From Golubevia sp. BC0850 (lineage: Eukaryota; Basidiomycota; Exobasidiomycetes; Golubeviales; Golubeviaceae), in NCBI GenBank assembly GCA_012976225.1, contig JAAVVG010000008.1:248001-312000 (forward strand): a stretch of DNA of 64,000 nucleotides. Reading direction: 5' to 3'. Positions 22,385 through 34,357 of this stretch are shown here, piece after piece. The notes under the pieces were generated by a model, which searched no databases, was not told the origin of the DNA, and worked only from the letters and a program-made list of their open reading frames with translations. Both the position numbers and the translations under genes were made by a program. Positions within the stretch are counted from its first letter, which is position 1; the number at the start of each line of letters is the position of its first letter.

Positions 22385-23485
22385 TTTGAAGATTGAGGTT
22401 GAGGGGGTCTGAGATTGGATTGAAAAAGAAGGAAAGAGGTAGAGAGGCAAGAGAAGAGAGGAGAGGAGAGAAGTGGAATGGGGAAGAAAGAAATTGACTC
22501 TTCTGATTAAGTCTCCTTTTTATACCTTTCCTCTGCCTTCGGACGAAGCCTTCGGTTCCTTCAACCGCTTCTGATGTCGTGTGCGAAGGTCAGCTGGGTG
22601 AAGATAAGAGTTCCTCAGGTGGAACTGGGGTGGCTTCCTTTGGGAGCGAGAGCAGAAAGAAGTTCTTCCTGTTGGGACTGCTGTGCAGAGATGCGTTCAC
22701 TTTCGCCAAAAATTCCTATCAGGACAGTGGTCTCTGAAGCTTCCCCTAGGCCCAAATTGATTAGCTCAACACCTTCCAAAACGAGATTCCAATCAAACAA
22801 GCTTGCGTCGAAGGTTCCAAACGAAGTGATTAGTTCCTTGGCTGGCGTCGCAAGCGAGTTCGAATTGCGGCCCTAATTTCGACATGTGAAGGTCGTTCGC
22901 GGCGGGGGAGGACCCCAAAACTTTTCTCTATCTTTCCTTTACATACTCGCTAGCGGTTAGTTCGAACTTCGATTAGGATTTAGGTTGGGCGAATCCAGCT
23001 TTCGAAATAGAATTCCACGTCGGGGCTGGCGATGGAAGAGACGGCGAAGTATCGCTACGCTACCACTGCACACGACATCCATTGTCCTGCTCTCTTCGAA
23101 GTTCGAAGCTTCTACTTCTTTCTAGCGTTCTGCGCCTCTTCCAATTTTTCCGTTCCTTTCTGTGTTAGCCGATGAGGTCTTGGCTCCATGACGAATTCAT
23201 TAGTGAGATTGAGACTTGAGAGTCTCTATTGCCTATCAGTTTTGGACTTCTGACCGCCTCTACTCTTACAGTCGCTGTTCGTCTTATCAAGTCAAACCTT
23301 CTCAAACGCTATTCACATCAACAGAAACTTTTTGCAAAAGTGAATTCGATCCAGCTCGGACCAAGCAGAAAGGCTCAAGAAGACACGCAAAAGTTCAAAT
23401 TGCAATGTATTTTCTCTAATTTTTGGTTTGTAGCATTCCAAAGCAAGTCTATCAATCCACCAGTCCAATCTTCCAGTTCCAGCCC
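22385..23485. other. Metalloprotease promoter region and Boi-like gene 3' end
   Basis: About 1.1 kb separates the start of the metalloprotease from the end of the Boi-like gene; both are on the minus strand. The proximal part holds a TATA box. The rest has short unsupported frames. Confidence 0.45.
22517..22524 (-). promoter_or_regulatory. TATA box of the M43 metalloprotease
   Basis: TATAAAAA on the minus strand lies 132 bases upstream of the start codon, followed by a CT-rich leader (read on the minus strand). Confidence 0.7.
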
Positions 23486-26400
23486 TCACTTTATCCTCTC
23501 ACCGAACCTATTAAAACGGGGAGGTGGTCTACTTCTGGCTCTATCTTGATCAACATCAGCGAAACTGGCTTCACTTTCAACTACCGATGGATTTCTTTCG
23601 TGCTTCCCTTGTTGAGGGGAACCTCTGCTTGGAACTTGAGTTACACCAGAGGAAGAACTCGGCCTGCTCGAGGAGGGTCCGAAGTTGAAGAAAGGGTAGT
23701 TTGAGTTGGCGTCTGAGGGAGATCTCGTGTTGCTAGATAGACGATAAGACGGATTTTTGGAGGAAGTAGATGAGCTCATAGAAGGTCTGAAAGTTGAAGC
23801 GTTTTGCGAGTTGGAAGAATCTGGGTTTGGAGAGATGGGTAGCTCAGACCTGGATTGAAGAGGATGGTCATAGATAACAGGATTAAAATTGCAGGTTCAA
23901 AGGACGTCATAAAGGTTTCATAGAGAGTGACGTTAATGATATAGGTAAGAAGATGGAAAGAGGGAGAAAGAAAAGGCAAAAAAAAAGATCATTCGGAGAT
24001 GAGCGAAAAGAAACGTCGAGAGATCGAAAGTGGGACCGCTTAGAAAACATAGAGGAAGACGAGAAGCAAATTGGAGGAGAAGAAGAGGACTCTTGAAAAG
24101 ACTTAGACGTTCTTTTCTCTTTTGAGATGCTAGAGAAAATTGAAGGAGCCGAAATTTTCGAGGTATAACCAAGATTGATTGATGACCAACTCTTGAAGAG
24201 GTCCAGTGCAACGAAACCCATTCTAGTCGAGATTGCCTTTGCACTGAACTCACATAGCACCACTTCCCTTGGATGGATTTGAAAGTCCCATCAGGACGGC
24301 AGCATCCTTCGCGGTGAGCTTCGAAGGATCCTCCCTGGCTCTGGCTCTCTGAGCTCTAGCTCTTGAAGTTGGACTTGGCGGACGAGGAGGTGGGTTCATT
24401 GCTTGAGCTTGCTTGAGGGAGATGGTTGCGTTGTTGTAGGAAGAGATGACAGGGACTGAGCGAAAGGAGGGGAGGGAACAAAGAAGTCGGGTCAGTCTTC
24501 GAAACCGCGAAAAAGGGTTTCCCCAGGTTGTTCCTTCACTCACAGCTATGGTCTCTTCCAATAGTCGACTTCATGAGAGCCTTCATCCATTCTCTGACTA
24601 AGAAAGCATCATCTGAACTAAAGTAATGAGGTTTCTCGGTTTCATGAAGAATCTTGAATCCATACTTCCCAGGATTGGTATTCTCGTCAGCGATGACCTT
24701 ATAACCTTTCATACTGACATAACCTTTGATCTTTTCAGCAGTTGGATCTCTGAGAAGGACCAGATCGCTTCCTTTGAGGGCGAGATACCTAGGTTTCCAA
24801 GTGTTATACCTTTCTCCCTTCTTTCTCATCCATCCTTCGAGATCGACAGGTCTGATACGAGCCATAACCGGTCCTTCTTGAGAAGCTCCTCCAGGGCTGC
24901 GAGGTTCTAGGTTAGATGCAGGAGCTTGAACTCCGGCAGCAGCAGCACCAGACGACCAATCGCTAGCCCCAGCTCCTCCAGCCAAACTTCCCATGCTGGT
25001 TTGTCTTCCATGACCGAAACCAGCTCCAGTAGATGGAGCTCCGCCACTTGATCTATTCCTTCTAGCAGTGTCTCCCATACTGTTGTACTGAGGTCCGCTT
25101 GTTGGGAGAGAGATCTTCTCTCTGAGATCCTGGTTTGGAGAGGCTTGGGTTGGAACCTTGCTAGCGCGATTTCCGAATCCTTCTCTCAACCTGGTGAGAG
25201 TTCCACGATGATTCGAATCGTCCGTAGTAGTTCCGGTTGCTGGGTTTGGAGGTTGCTTTCGAGCACGAGGACCGATTCCGAAGAAAGAAGTACGTTCTCC
25301 GCTGCCGACCGACCTTCCATTTCCACTGTTCTCACGTCTACGAGGAGAAGACCCAGCAGATAGAGGAGGAACGAAGTCCTCGTCAGAAGGTCCGTTGCGT
25401 CTGCCACTGCTGAGACGGCTCTTGCTGCCACTTCCTTCTTCGCTGAGGATCTCGGAAGGAGAGTTGAGGCCGATCGGAGCAGTAGCACCAGAAGAGATCC
25501 TTCCTCCAGGGGCTGTTGCGAACTGATCAGGGAATCCAGCGCTGGCTGGGCTCTCTGGAAGTCTGGATCCATCGCTCATGTGGGCAAGACGATTGGATTC
25601 GATGCTTGGTTTCTGGAGATCCGATTCTGAAGATTGATGACGAAGGTTTTGAGAAGTAGGGAAGCCTGGTCCCATCTGACCATAGGAGGGACCGGAAGAG
25701 ACAGAGGAAGATAGAGGAGCAGAGGCAGGAGCGGCGGTAGGAGGGTAGAGTCCGTAAGGAACAGAGGCCATCTGACTGTTTGGATGACCAGTGATGCTGC
25801 TGGGAGGATCGCTGGATCCTGGAGCAGCTCTACTTCCGGTCTGAGATATTGGAGTCACAGGAGCTGGGCTTGACTCTCTGTTGTAGCCAGCAGGAGAAGA
25901 TATCGAAGCGGCCGGAGTCTTGAGTTCCTTGATGGCTTGAGCTACCTGGAATCGCTTACCGAAAGCGATGATGTCAATTTCTTTGAGGATGTTGACGTCC
26001 ATTTCCATAAGGACATCTCCAGTGATCTCATGTTCTGAATGCGGAGAAGAGAGGGAGGGAAGAAGCGCGCTTGGTGAGTTTCTGTCCTTCTTTGAAGAGA
26101 TCTCGCTTTCGGTCCAAAGGAGAAGACAACGCGAATCAATCCTAAAATTCCTACACCCTTCGATTGACCTTTCAATTCCATCATCCTGCCTGCCTCTGGT
26201 ACCAGCTGTCTCCTTTTCCTTCTTACTTCTCTCCTCTTCTCTTCAAAGCACTCACCTACGAACTTGCTCACAACTGAGCCTTCGTCCCACCCTTTAGACC
26301 TTCCCCATTCCACCACCTGTTCAACAGTCCAATCGTGAGGATCCCCACCTGGAGCTGTTCCTCTCATGCTAGGAGCTGGGCTACCTTGAGGAAGTCCAGC

Positions 26401-27739
26401 GACGCTAGTAGCAGCAGTCCCAGTTCCATTGTTTCCACCCCCAATACTATCAGCCATTGAACCTCTTCCACGAGAAGAATCGATTGAGCGTTCATCAAAA
26501 CCTTTATTGACTGAGGACCTTCCATTGGTGGTAGTGTCAGGAGAGGCGTAACTTGAACGTTGAGGTTGAACAGTTGCAGTTGAATCTTGAGTAGCAGTAT
26601 GATTGGAAGCACTTGGAATTGGAGATAAACTTCTACCAGCACCAACTTGAGAATCAGTAGGGTCCAAAGCCTTGGAAGTCATGTCATTTGAATCTTGATG
26701 TCCAAAGAGCGGGCTATGAGTTACAGGAACAGTATCGTCACCAATAAAGGCCCCACCATTCTTTCTATCATTAAGTTCTTCTTCATCTTCACTTTCTGAT
26801 TCATCTGACATTTCAACTTCACCAGCCATAGTAAGAGGAGGAGCAACTTTAGGAGCTTGATTAGAAGCATTCAAAGTGCCTTCTCTAACCTTAATCTGTC
26901 TTTCCTCTTCCTTCTTCAACAAAATCTGTTTCTGTCTCTCTTCTTCTTCTTGAAATAATCTCTGAGCTTCTTCTCTTCTTCTTAGATTCTCTTGATTCTC
27001 CTTCTCTGATTGAGAGTTCAAATTCTTTTTAGCATTCTCAGCCAAAGCAGATCTTGCAGCTACAGCGGATTGATATTGATTTCCACCTTCATCTGAAGCT
27101 TCATCATCTTCATTTAAATCTGCTGTTCTTTCTGAATGGATTGAAGCTCTTGGATTTCCGACTCCTTCTGCACTATCCGTATCATCCCCACTTCCTCTTC
27201 CTCCTCCTCCAGTCGTACGTAGGCCAGCAAGAGCACCATCTATGTCTGCCATGGTTGAATCCATTACTCCACCATTAGCACCACCTTTAATTCCATTCAA
27301 ACTAGCTAAGGTTGCAGCTTGAGCAGAAGCGAAACCATCTTGCTGTTGAGGAGTTGAAGACCCATCGGCAGCTGGAGGACCAGTTCCTCCTCCTGCAGCT
27401 TGAAGTAACTTGGCACCAAGAGCTAACTCTTTGTCGGGAGTAGTGTAAGAGAAAGGGAATAGCCCAGTTTCACCTCGTTCGTTCGTTCCCTAGAAGAGTA
27501 GAAGGGGAGGATGGATGGGAGGAGATGGTGAGCGAGGCATGGGGATGGGACAAGGATGGTAATGCTCCAACTCTATCTAACTTTGATCTCTTATGACTAA
27601 CCTGATACCATCCATCATTATAAGCATCGTCTTTCTCTCTAACGATGATTCTCTCTCCTGCCATGAAAGAGACTTCATCATCATTCTCTGCTTCAAAATG
27701 ATGAAGAGCGAACAAGTACTCTTCCCCTTCCTTCATCAT
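23486..27739 (-). CDS. Boi1/Boi2-like polarity scaffold (SH3-SAM-PH)
   Basis: Five exons (27602-27739, 26256-27489, 24544-26034, 24254-24455, 23486-23849) close in frame at 1142 residues. An SH3 domain (about 6-62) starts EYLFALHHFEAENDDEVSF and continues over the first intron to GTNERGETGLFPFSY. A disordered, partly coiled-coil stretch rich in Glu/Arg follows (EEAQRLFQEEEERQKQILLK). A SAM domain (about 432-490) begins HDWTVEQVVEWGRSKGW and spans the second intron. A PH domain (about 854-953) includes DLEGWMRKKGERYNTWKPRYL. This order is that of yeast Boi1/Boi2, which link Cdc42, the exocyst and the plasma membrane at sites of polarised growth. The last intron (404 bases) is long, so a small missed exon near the C-terminus is possible. 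The next gene upstream is divergent. Confidence 0.9.
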
Positions 27740-28324
27740 CTTGAGCGATTAGAGATGCCTTGTGACTTGAAGGGAACGATACTAGAGGAGTCAGATGATA
27801 TTTATCGTTATGATTCTTGATGCAATAGGATGAGGAATAAAGATAGAAGAAAAGGGTGATAAGGTTTTGGGAGAGGACGTATCAGCTGTGTCTGAGTTCC
27901 CAGGGAGAATGGGGAGAAAGCTCTAATTACTCACCGCCACGAGGGTCAAACCGAGTTTCCTGTCGAGAAAGATTGCAATTGAACAGAAGGAACTGACAAA
28001 GAAGAAAGGGCAAGTGGAAGCGTGAAGTAAAAGAAAGGAAAAAGGGGGGGTCGATAGAGGGGGAGCTGGAGAACAGAGCTAATTCCTAACGACCTCACAG
28101 ACGGTAAAGATGGTACTGAGTTTTCACTGGAGAAGGAAAAACACAAGTTGAAAAGGAGAAGTGACAGCGTGACAGGAATCGGTAGAGAGGGGCTATAGGC
28201 ACGAGTGAGAAAGATCTTCTCTTCCGAACCACAACATCTTCTTCTATTCACTTTGTTCTTCTACCATCAGAAGGATATCGCTAAACAAAGATTCTACAAG
28301 GATTCCATACATCAATTCATCGAG
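27740..28324. promoter_or_regulatory. Divergent region between the Boi-like gene and F-box-like copy A
   Basis: This 585-base gap carries the Boi-like promoter. Its right end resembles the leader of the F-box-like paralogue at 44580 (shared CGAACCACA..CATCT segment), so promoter sequence was duplicated with that gene. Confidence 0.5.
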
Positions 28325-30388
28325 ATGAACAAGAGAGACAACGAACACTCTCAAGCAGAACAAGAACCAGCTGCCAAACGCAGCATCACATCTGAGCAGC
28401 AACAGGCTCTCAAACTTCAAGCTGCCCAAGATGCTTTCGATAGACTGGATCAAAAGACTGCAAACGAGACATGTGCAGAGGTCAGTATGGTGATTGGAAA
28501 CTTAATTCTCTCATTGTCTTTTCAGACCCTTCGTTCTCACTTTCTCCGTTTCGCTCTCTTCTCCTTTCTGCTTCTCTCAACTCCAGATGATCGACTCTAG
28601 ATCTGATGGCTTAGTACCGCTCTTTCTGTTAAGGAGTCTCATTTGGGAGAGAAGCGGACAAGTCTTCAAGGCGGTCCAAGACGTGGAGAGAGCTTTGGAA
28701 GAGGAGGTCAGTCTTCAGGTGAGTTATAGATCTCCATCTTGTGATATATCACGCATCCCTTGTTTGTACTGGTTTTTAGTTTATTCGCTCAATCTCCAAT
28801 CCTTCTCAACAGACTCACTCAAGAGCCGGATTCGCCTATCTGAGAAAAGCCATGCACCATTTCAATCTGGCCAAGGAAAAGCAGGATCGGATCGTAGCTT
28901 TGACCTCTCCTCAATCAATCGACTACCAATAGATCGTCAATGATCTCGGATCTCAAAATTCCGAAGAGTTCAAGAGTTTTTTCAGCAGAGTTTCTCCAGA
29001 CCTCTTCCTCAAGCTCTTCTCTCTCTGCGACGCCCAATCTCTAGTCAGATCGATTGGCGTCTCTAAGGCCTAGAAGGACTCTATTCTAGGATCTTCGGAA
29101 CTCTTTCGTAGCTTCAAGATGGAGGGAACCGGAAAGCAGTTCTGTGAAGGACTGGAGCTTTTCAGTCGCCAGAACAAGGACTCAACGAAGCATGTCGTTC
29201 TCAGAGTCAAAGACAAGTTGAAATCAGCAGTTCAGGAAAGACTAGGAAAGCAATCCATCGATCTTCGAAGAGTCTCAAGACGATCTCGGTGACTCATCAA
29301 GGCGATCTAGACCAAATTCTCGCCAAGGTAGCAGGAGAATGTCACTCGTTGTCTGTTTTGAGGTCTACCAGATGGGCTTACGGGGAAAGGATTTTCGTTC
29401 CTGATGTATCTTCAGAAGTTGCCGAGTTCTCAGATTCCTGAAGACCTCTCTCATCGCTCAGGAATGGACATCAGGGGAGACAAACCTCGTCTGCAACGAT
29501 GCGTTACTGGACCGACTTCGAGATGCCAAAAATGTTCGGATCGGCAGTAGGGAGTTGAGCCCCGATTGGATAGTCAAACTCTCATCTTTAAGCTCAAGTC
29601 TAAGGATGGCATGTCTACTTTGGTCGGTGAATGATACCACAGAGATGGTGGATGACATCCCGGAGATGAACCTGCCAAACCTGGAAGATCCCTACCTCAC
29701 AGCCCCTCCGAAATCGAAAGCCACCCGTGATGCATGCATCTGCTTCAAGAATCTTAAAATGCCAGTGTTGGATACGCTTCAGTTGCTTTCGGTCAATCCC
29801 GAGGATCTCTCTTCGATGAGAGTCGCTCCCAAGCAGCTGCTGGGACTCATCGATCTCCAGATCACAGATCCAGCCGGAGCAAAAGCAGCGGCTTCTAAAT
29901 CTTGTCCACTCAATCCAGGACTGGAAGTAATTCCGGGGCATCGATTTTAGACTTCCAAAGACAACTCGATCGACCTTTTACGAGCACCTCCTCCAGCTTT
30001 TAACTCCACTCTCGGGTCCCACCATGCACGCAGGATTTAGAGATCAGATGCTGCTTCCAAACCTGCAATATCTTCGTCTGTCGGCTTCTGGATCTAGAGA
30101 GGAGCCGTCTCTTTCAGTTGATGGGTTAGTCCTTGCTTCCATGGTCGCTTCCAGAAAGGCATGCTCCAAAGGCCTCTCGTTCAGAGAAGTGGCCTCCGCT
30201 GCCTCAGGACTTCTCGAATCTTCAGATGCGGCCACCTGGAGTGAGCCAGCTTTTGAAGCTCATCAACGCTGCGTTCGAATCAAACTTCTGGCGTCAGACT
30301 CGCCAGTCAAGGGGACCGGTGCCATCCTTCTTGGCTCGAGAAGAACCTGCAAGTCCTTGAGGTCAAGGAATGGGTCTTGCCCGATTAA
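28325..30388 (+). pseudogene. F-box/TPR-like family gene, copy A, degenerate
   Basis: Exons 1 (28325-28480), 2 (28587-28718) and the start of exon 3 (28813 on) match the inverted gene at 42529-44580 in sequence, exon lengths and splice sites. Shared blocks include EPAAKRSITSEQ, FSRVSPDLFLKLFSLCDA, QSLVRSIGVSKA, EMVDDIPEMNLPNL and LASMVASRKAC. The VSPDLFLKLFSLCD...VRSIGVSKAWK block has the shape of an F-box. In this copy, stop codons interrupt exon 3 soon after its start and again in the F-box, and the reading frame changes several times downstream. The C-terminal EVKEWVLPD ending at 30388 is in another frame. It is therefore a pseudogene of a host gene family. The function of the intact family is inferred (substrate adaptor of SCF ubiquitin ligase). 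Confidence 0.75.
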
Positions 30389-30984
30389 GGTGGGTCCGGA
30401 CACGCCTTTAAAAACAGGTTCAAGAACAAGGTACTTTAATTCCTTCAACCAAGCTTATCTTTCAATTCTCTCTCCTTCTCCCTTCCCACGTCCTTCGCTT
30501 TGCTCAAGCGTCAAAGCGTCAGACAACTTTTTCCGCGAGGACTCTTTCTCCTTCTACAAGGATTTAAACCGAACTCCTGGACTTTTCGGTGACGATCTGA
30601 AGTCCCCTTCCGATTCGATAGAGCTCCTCTCGTCTCCTTTCACATTTGCCGAATCAAAAGTCGAAATCCGACCGCCTCGTTCTCGCCTCGTTTTCGCATC
30701 TGTTTGGCTGTACTGTTAACACTTTGCAACTCAAGTCAAAATATACCCCTTTCTCCACGTTATCAGGAGTGAATGCATGCCTCAACAGACGCTTGCCTTG
30801 TTGAACCCACGCTCATGCAGGTACAACAACTGAGGTAACTCTTGAACGTTTGGATTTACAATTAAAGAGACAGGACATTGAAGGAAAGCGAGCAGCTGTT
30901 AAGAGATACATAAACTACAAAGCGAAAAACGAAGCAAAGGAAGCAAGTCATTAAAGTCATAACTGAAGCACATTAGATTATCCC
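30389..30984. other. Intergenic, downstream of pseudogene and sedolisin B
   Basis: About 600 bases between convergent ends show no supported gene or repeat beyond the F-box-like remnant. Confidence 0.45.
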
Positions 30985-33340
30985 TCAAGCATTGAATATA
31001 GCACGGAGCTTAGAGAAACGTGGAGTTCCTGTTCACGCGACAAAGAGAAGAGTGAGCTCAGGTAGAGGACAAAAAGAGACTGTGTTTCATGAACTCGTCG
31101 TTCGGACTCACCGACTCCCATAGAAGAATCCCAACCCTTCCCAGCTGGGAATCCGACCTTCGAATTATCACCATCACATCCATAACTTCCACCTTGAGTA
31201 ACATCGGTGAATGCACCTTGGTTCTTGTAGAGCATCGGATTCACCCAGCCAACTCTTCCTTGATTCTTCGTTCTTCTGCCGTCGTTGACTAGAGCTAGGA
31301 TTGAAGCAATGGTTGGAGCAGATGCACTAGTACCGCCGACTCTCCTCTCTAGTCCTGAGAGTTCGACCACATACTTAGATCCCTCTGTTGAACAGAGACA
31401 AAAGAGATTTCAGAAGATTGGAAGAGGGTCGCCTTCGACATCGACTACTTCAAACTCACGAGCGGAAATGTCTGGAAACATCCTTCCTCCGGACTTGAAA
31501 TGTCCATTGTTGATCTGATCTAATCCTCCGAGATACTTGCTTACTTCATTCTTTTGATAGAACGGTACCGGAGCGAAATTTGAAGCTCCAGCTCCACTGT
31601 AGAATCCAGCGACTTCCTTGTTGACTGCAACTTCAGGCGAAAAGTTTTGAGTAGCTCCAACACTTAGGATATAGCTACAGCCTCCGGGATAGGTGGGAGT
31701 AAAGTTGGGACAGTTGCCATCCTTTCCATTTCCGTTGATACCACTATCAGAGAGCGAGAATGCCGAAGAACGGTCAGCCTTTGGGGAGCCTGTAAAGTGC
31801 GAAGCAGTGAAGTACTTACTAGTCTCCGGAAGAGATGACTGAGATAAGGGAGGAGTTGAATGGAGGCGGAGGGAGAATTTTTCGTGAGATTGAGTCAAGT
31901 CGATCGAGGCGTCGACTTGAGAAAGACATTTCGACCCGTTCAGGCTTCCTAACCCTGCGGTACCTTATGCCTTTTAGATATTCCCCTCCAGCAACTCACC
32001 AATCGTGGTTCCCATCGCGGTCAAGATCTGAGCCGAGTTACACATTGCATTGAATTGATCTTGAGTCATGGAAGCTTCTTCAGATCCATAACTGATAGAA
32101 ATGACTCCGGGTCTAAGGTTATCCGGGGTTTCAATGAACTTATCTTTGAAAGTCCAAGAGGAAGAAGAAGAAGGAAAAGAAGAAAGTGACAGGGTCAGCG
32201 ACTCAGTTGAAGAAACAGAAGATAGAGATCCCACTTACCGAAAGTCAAGCCAAATACATCTCCCTTGACCAAAGTATTTCCATAGGCGTACATAGTGGCA
32301 TTGAGGGGAAACACGTTGGATACTGCAATTTCTGTATCAAGCATGGTCTCCGGTGAGGGCATTGCGTCGATGTTGATAGCCCCGTTTGAAAGTTCGACTG
32401 GCATTTGATAGGAGGCAGCATCTGGTCTGTACTTTTTCAGAAAGTTGGTTAAGTCCGCTTGGTCGAAGTATTGACTGAGAGAGAGAGAGAGAGAGGAAAA
32501 TAGAGAGAGAAAGAGAGAAAAGGGGGGAGTTGGAGAATGAGTCATCATCTAGACTTGTGGCAAAACTTCCGTCTGCGAAAGTGCGAACCGAAGTACTCAC
32601 TCTATGTATTCCATGATTGCTACATCTGGAGTTTCAGTTCCATTGTTCGGTTTGTAATCGATAGTTTCATAAAGGGTTCTAAGGCATTCAGGAGTGACAC
32701 CCGAAACGTCACAACTTTCCAAACCTCTCTTCTTTTCAACAGTTCCTTCCTTGTCGGCATTGAATCTTCTCTTTTGCATTTTTGAACCATGTTGAACTTC
32801 TTGAAAGACTGTTAATGGACTGACTGAGACGACATGTTGACTGATTTCAGAAGGGACTGTGAATTCTTTGGTTCTTGGGGTCAAAGAAGTTCCTTCAACA
32901 TCAGTCTTGTAATTCCTGAATTCAGCTGAGAACATTTTCGAAACCTTTCCTACATCACTCTTAACTTTGATTTGATTTCCCATCGAATTGAAAGAGATGT
33001 CTTTCGAAGGAATGGAGTTTCGTATCAGATACTCTGTGATTTGAGATTTGACTTCTGGAGTTACTGAAGTATAGGTTGCTATTTCTGAAGGAGCTAACCA
33101 TTTACCATTGGAAGTTGAAATAGAAGCCATTTTACTCTCCAAAGAAGCTAGGGCAGAAGATTTCAGATGAATCGTGAATTCAAAGGGAGTTGAATCTGAA
33201 GATTGAGAAATTGGAACCCAATTGGAAGGGATTAGAAGTGGAGCTTTGAAGACTTTGTCGGTTGGATTTGGACCGCATGAAGAAGATGAAATGGAGATGA
33301 GAGCTAGGGTGATGAAAGGTAGAAGGGATTTGGAGAACAT
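30985..33340 (-). CDS. Secreted sedolisin-family serine-carboxyl protease (peptidase S53), copy B
   Basis: Six exons (32601-33340, 32239-32474, 32000-32143, 31460-31789, 31112-31384, 30985-31028) encode 588 residues. A signal peptide (about 1-22) and prodomain precede the catalytic domain. Active-site residues are E289/D293 in SPETMLDTE, the oxyanion D388 in LSDSGING, and S503 in GTSASAP. The calcium-binding end is AFTDVTQGG plus KGWDSSMGVGTPRF. Around the oxyanion Asp the usual SSGD is replaced by SLSD, and the preceding residues fit the family poorly, so the acceptor at 31790 is the least certain join. Exon layout differs from copy A (fewer introns, none near the 17-base micro-exon), and the proteins are clearly diverged. 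This argues against recent tandem duplication. It is likely a secreted acid protease. Confidence 0.9.
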
Positions 33341-33495
33341 CGTTGAAAGAGGATTGAGAATTAGAGGACGTTAAAAAAGACAGGGAGGAGGATTAAAGAG
33401 CAAAGGAAACGTCTCGAAGAAGAAAAGGAGAAGAGGAGAAAGAGAAGAAAAGGGGATGTGGAAGAGAGATTGAAACGAGAAGAAAGCTCCCGTGC

Positions 33496-33503
33496 TTTTT
33501 ATA
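33496..33503 (-). promoter_or_regulatory. TATA box of sedolisin B
   Basis: A minus-strand TATAAAAA lies 155 bases upstream of the start codon. The intervening leader is AG/CT-biased. It mirrors the TATA boxes of sedolisin A and the metalloprotease. Confidence 0.7.
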
Positions 33504-34357
33504 CCGCTGAAGGCTGAAAGTATGTTGATTCATTGAAACGCAGGATTACGTGTCTTTTCATTAAACAAAATCAATGTCTCAGATTTTGTGGTTCGACTTG
33601 GAGTGTGGAAGTTGAGAGACCACCGCGTCGTCATCTTGACAGCTGCTGTCAAACGTCAAACTAGCGGGGAGGGAAGAAAATGACGACTTGGCTGACAAAG
33701 TTGGATTCGACTGCGTTGAGATCATTCCGGAAGAAGGACATTGAGAAATTCCTAATCATGCAAGGGAGTTACACTGCGTAGTAAGGACGTGTAGATCGTC
33801 ACGCCTTCCTCATGGCTATGTTGAGGGACTAGTACTAGATCTGCTCGAGCTTCTCTTTCCCCTGATGGCTATCTGGCTTCGTTAAAAGGTTTGAGGGAAA
33901 AACGTTCTGTAAAAAACGTGTAGTTTTTACATACGGAAGAAATGGAGAGGTATCAGGGGAGAGAAAGAAAGAAGGGGTGAAAACGTGGACCGTTGAGATC
34001 TCGTGATGGTCACTTTCAACACTTGGGGATCACCAAAAATGTGGGGGAAGCTTTTGACGACGCTCAAATCTGCCCCAACAAAGTGATGCAATCGAGACTT
34101 TCAACTTTTCCAAGCCGTTGTTTGGATCTCGCAATAAAATCTCTATTCCAATCCTTTCCGCAAACAACAATAGCGAAGTCGTTACGATTGGCTGTGGCAA
34201 GCGGTGCCTTCTTGCTGAACGTAACCTCATCCTCACGACATCACTCTTCCTCTTTCTCTTCTTTCCACTGGAGTGAAGTTAGATCAACCAAGACCAATCC
34301 TATTCTAATCCTCTCCTAGAAGTAGCTCCAGATAGAAGCAGTTCTTCTGACCAAATC
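33504..34357. other. Divergent intergenic region
   Basis: This stretch lies between the sedolisin B promoter and the TMEM135-like gene. It includes short A/T-rich palindromic sequence near 33898-33935 (GTAAAAAACGTGTAGTTTTTAC). No coding sequence is recognised. Confidence 0.45.
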
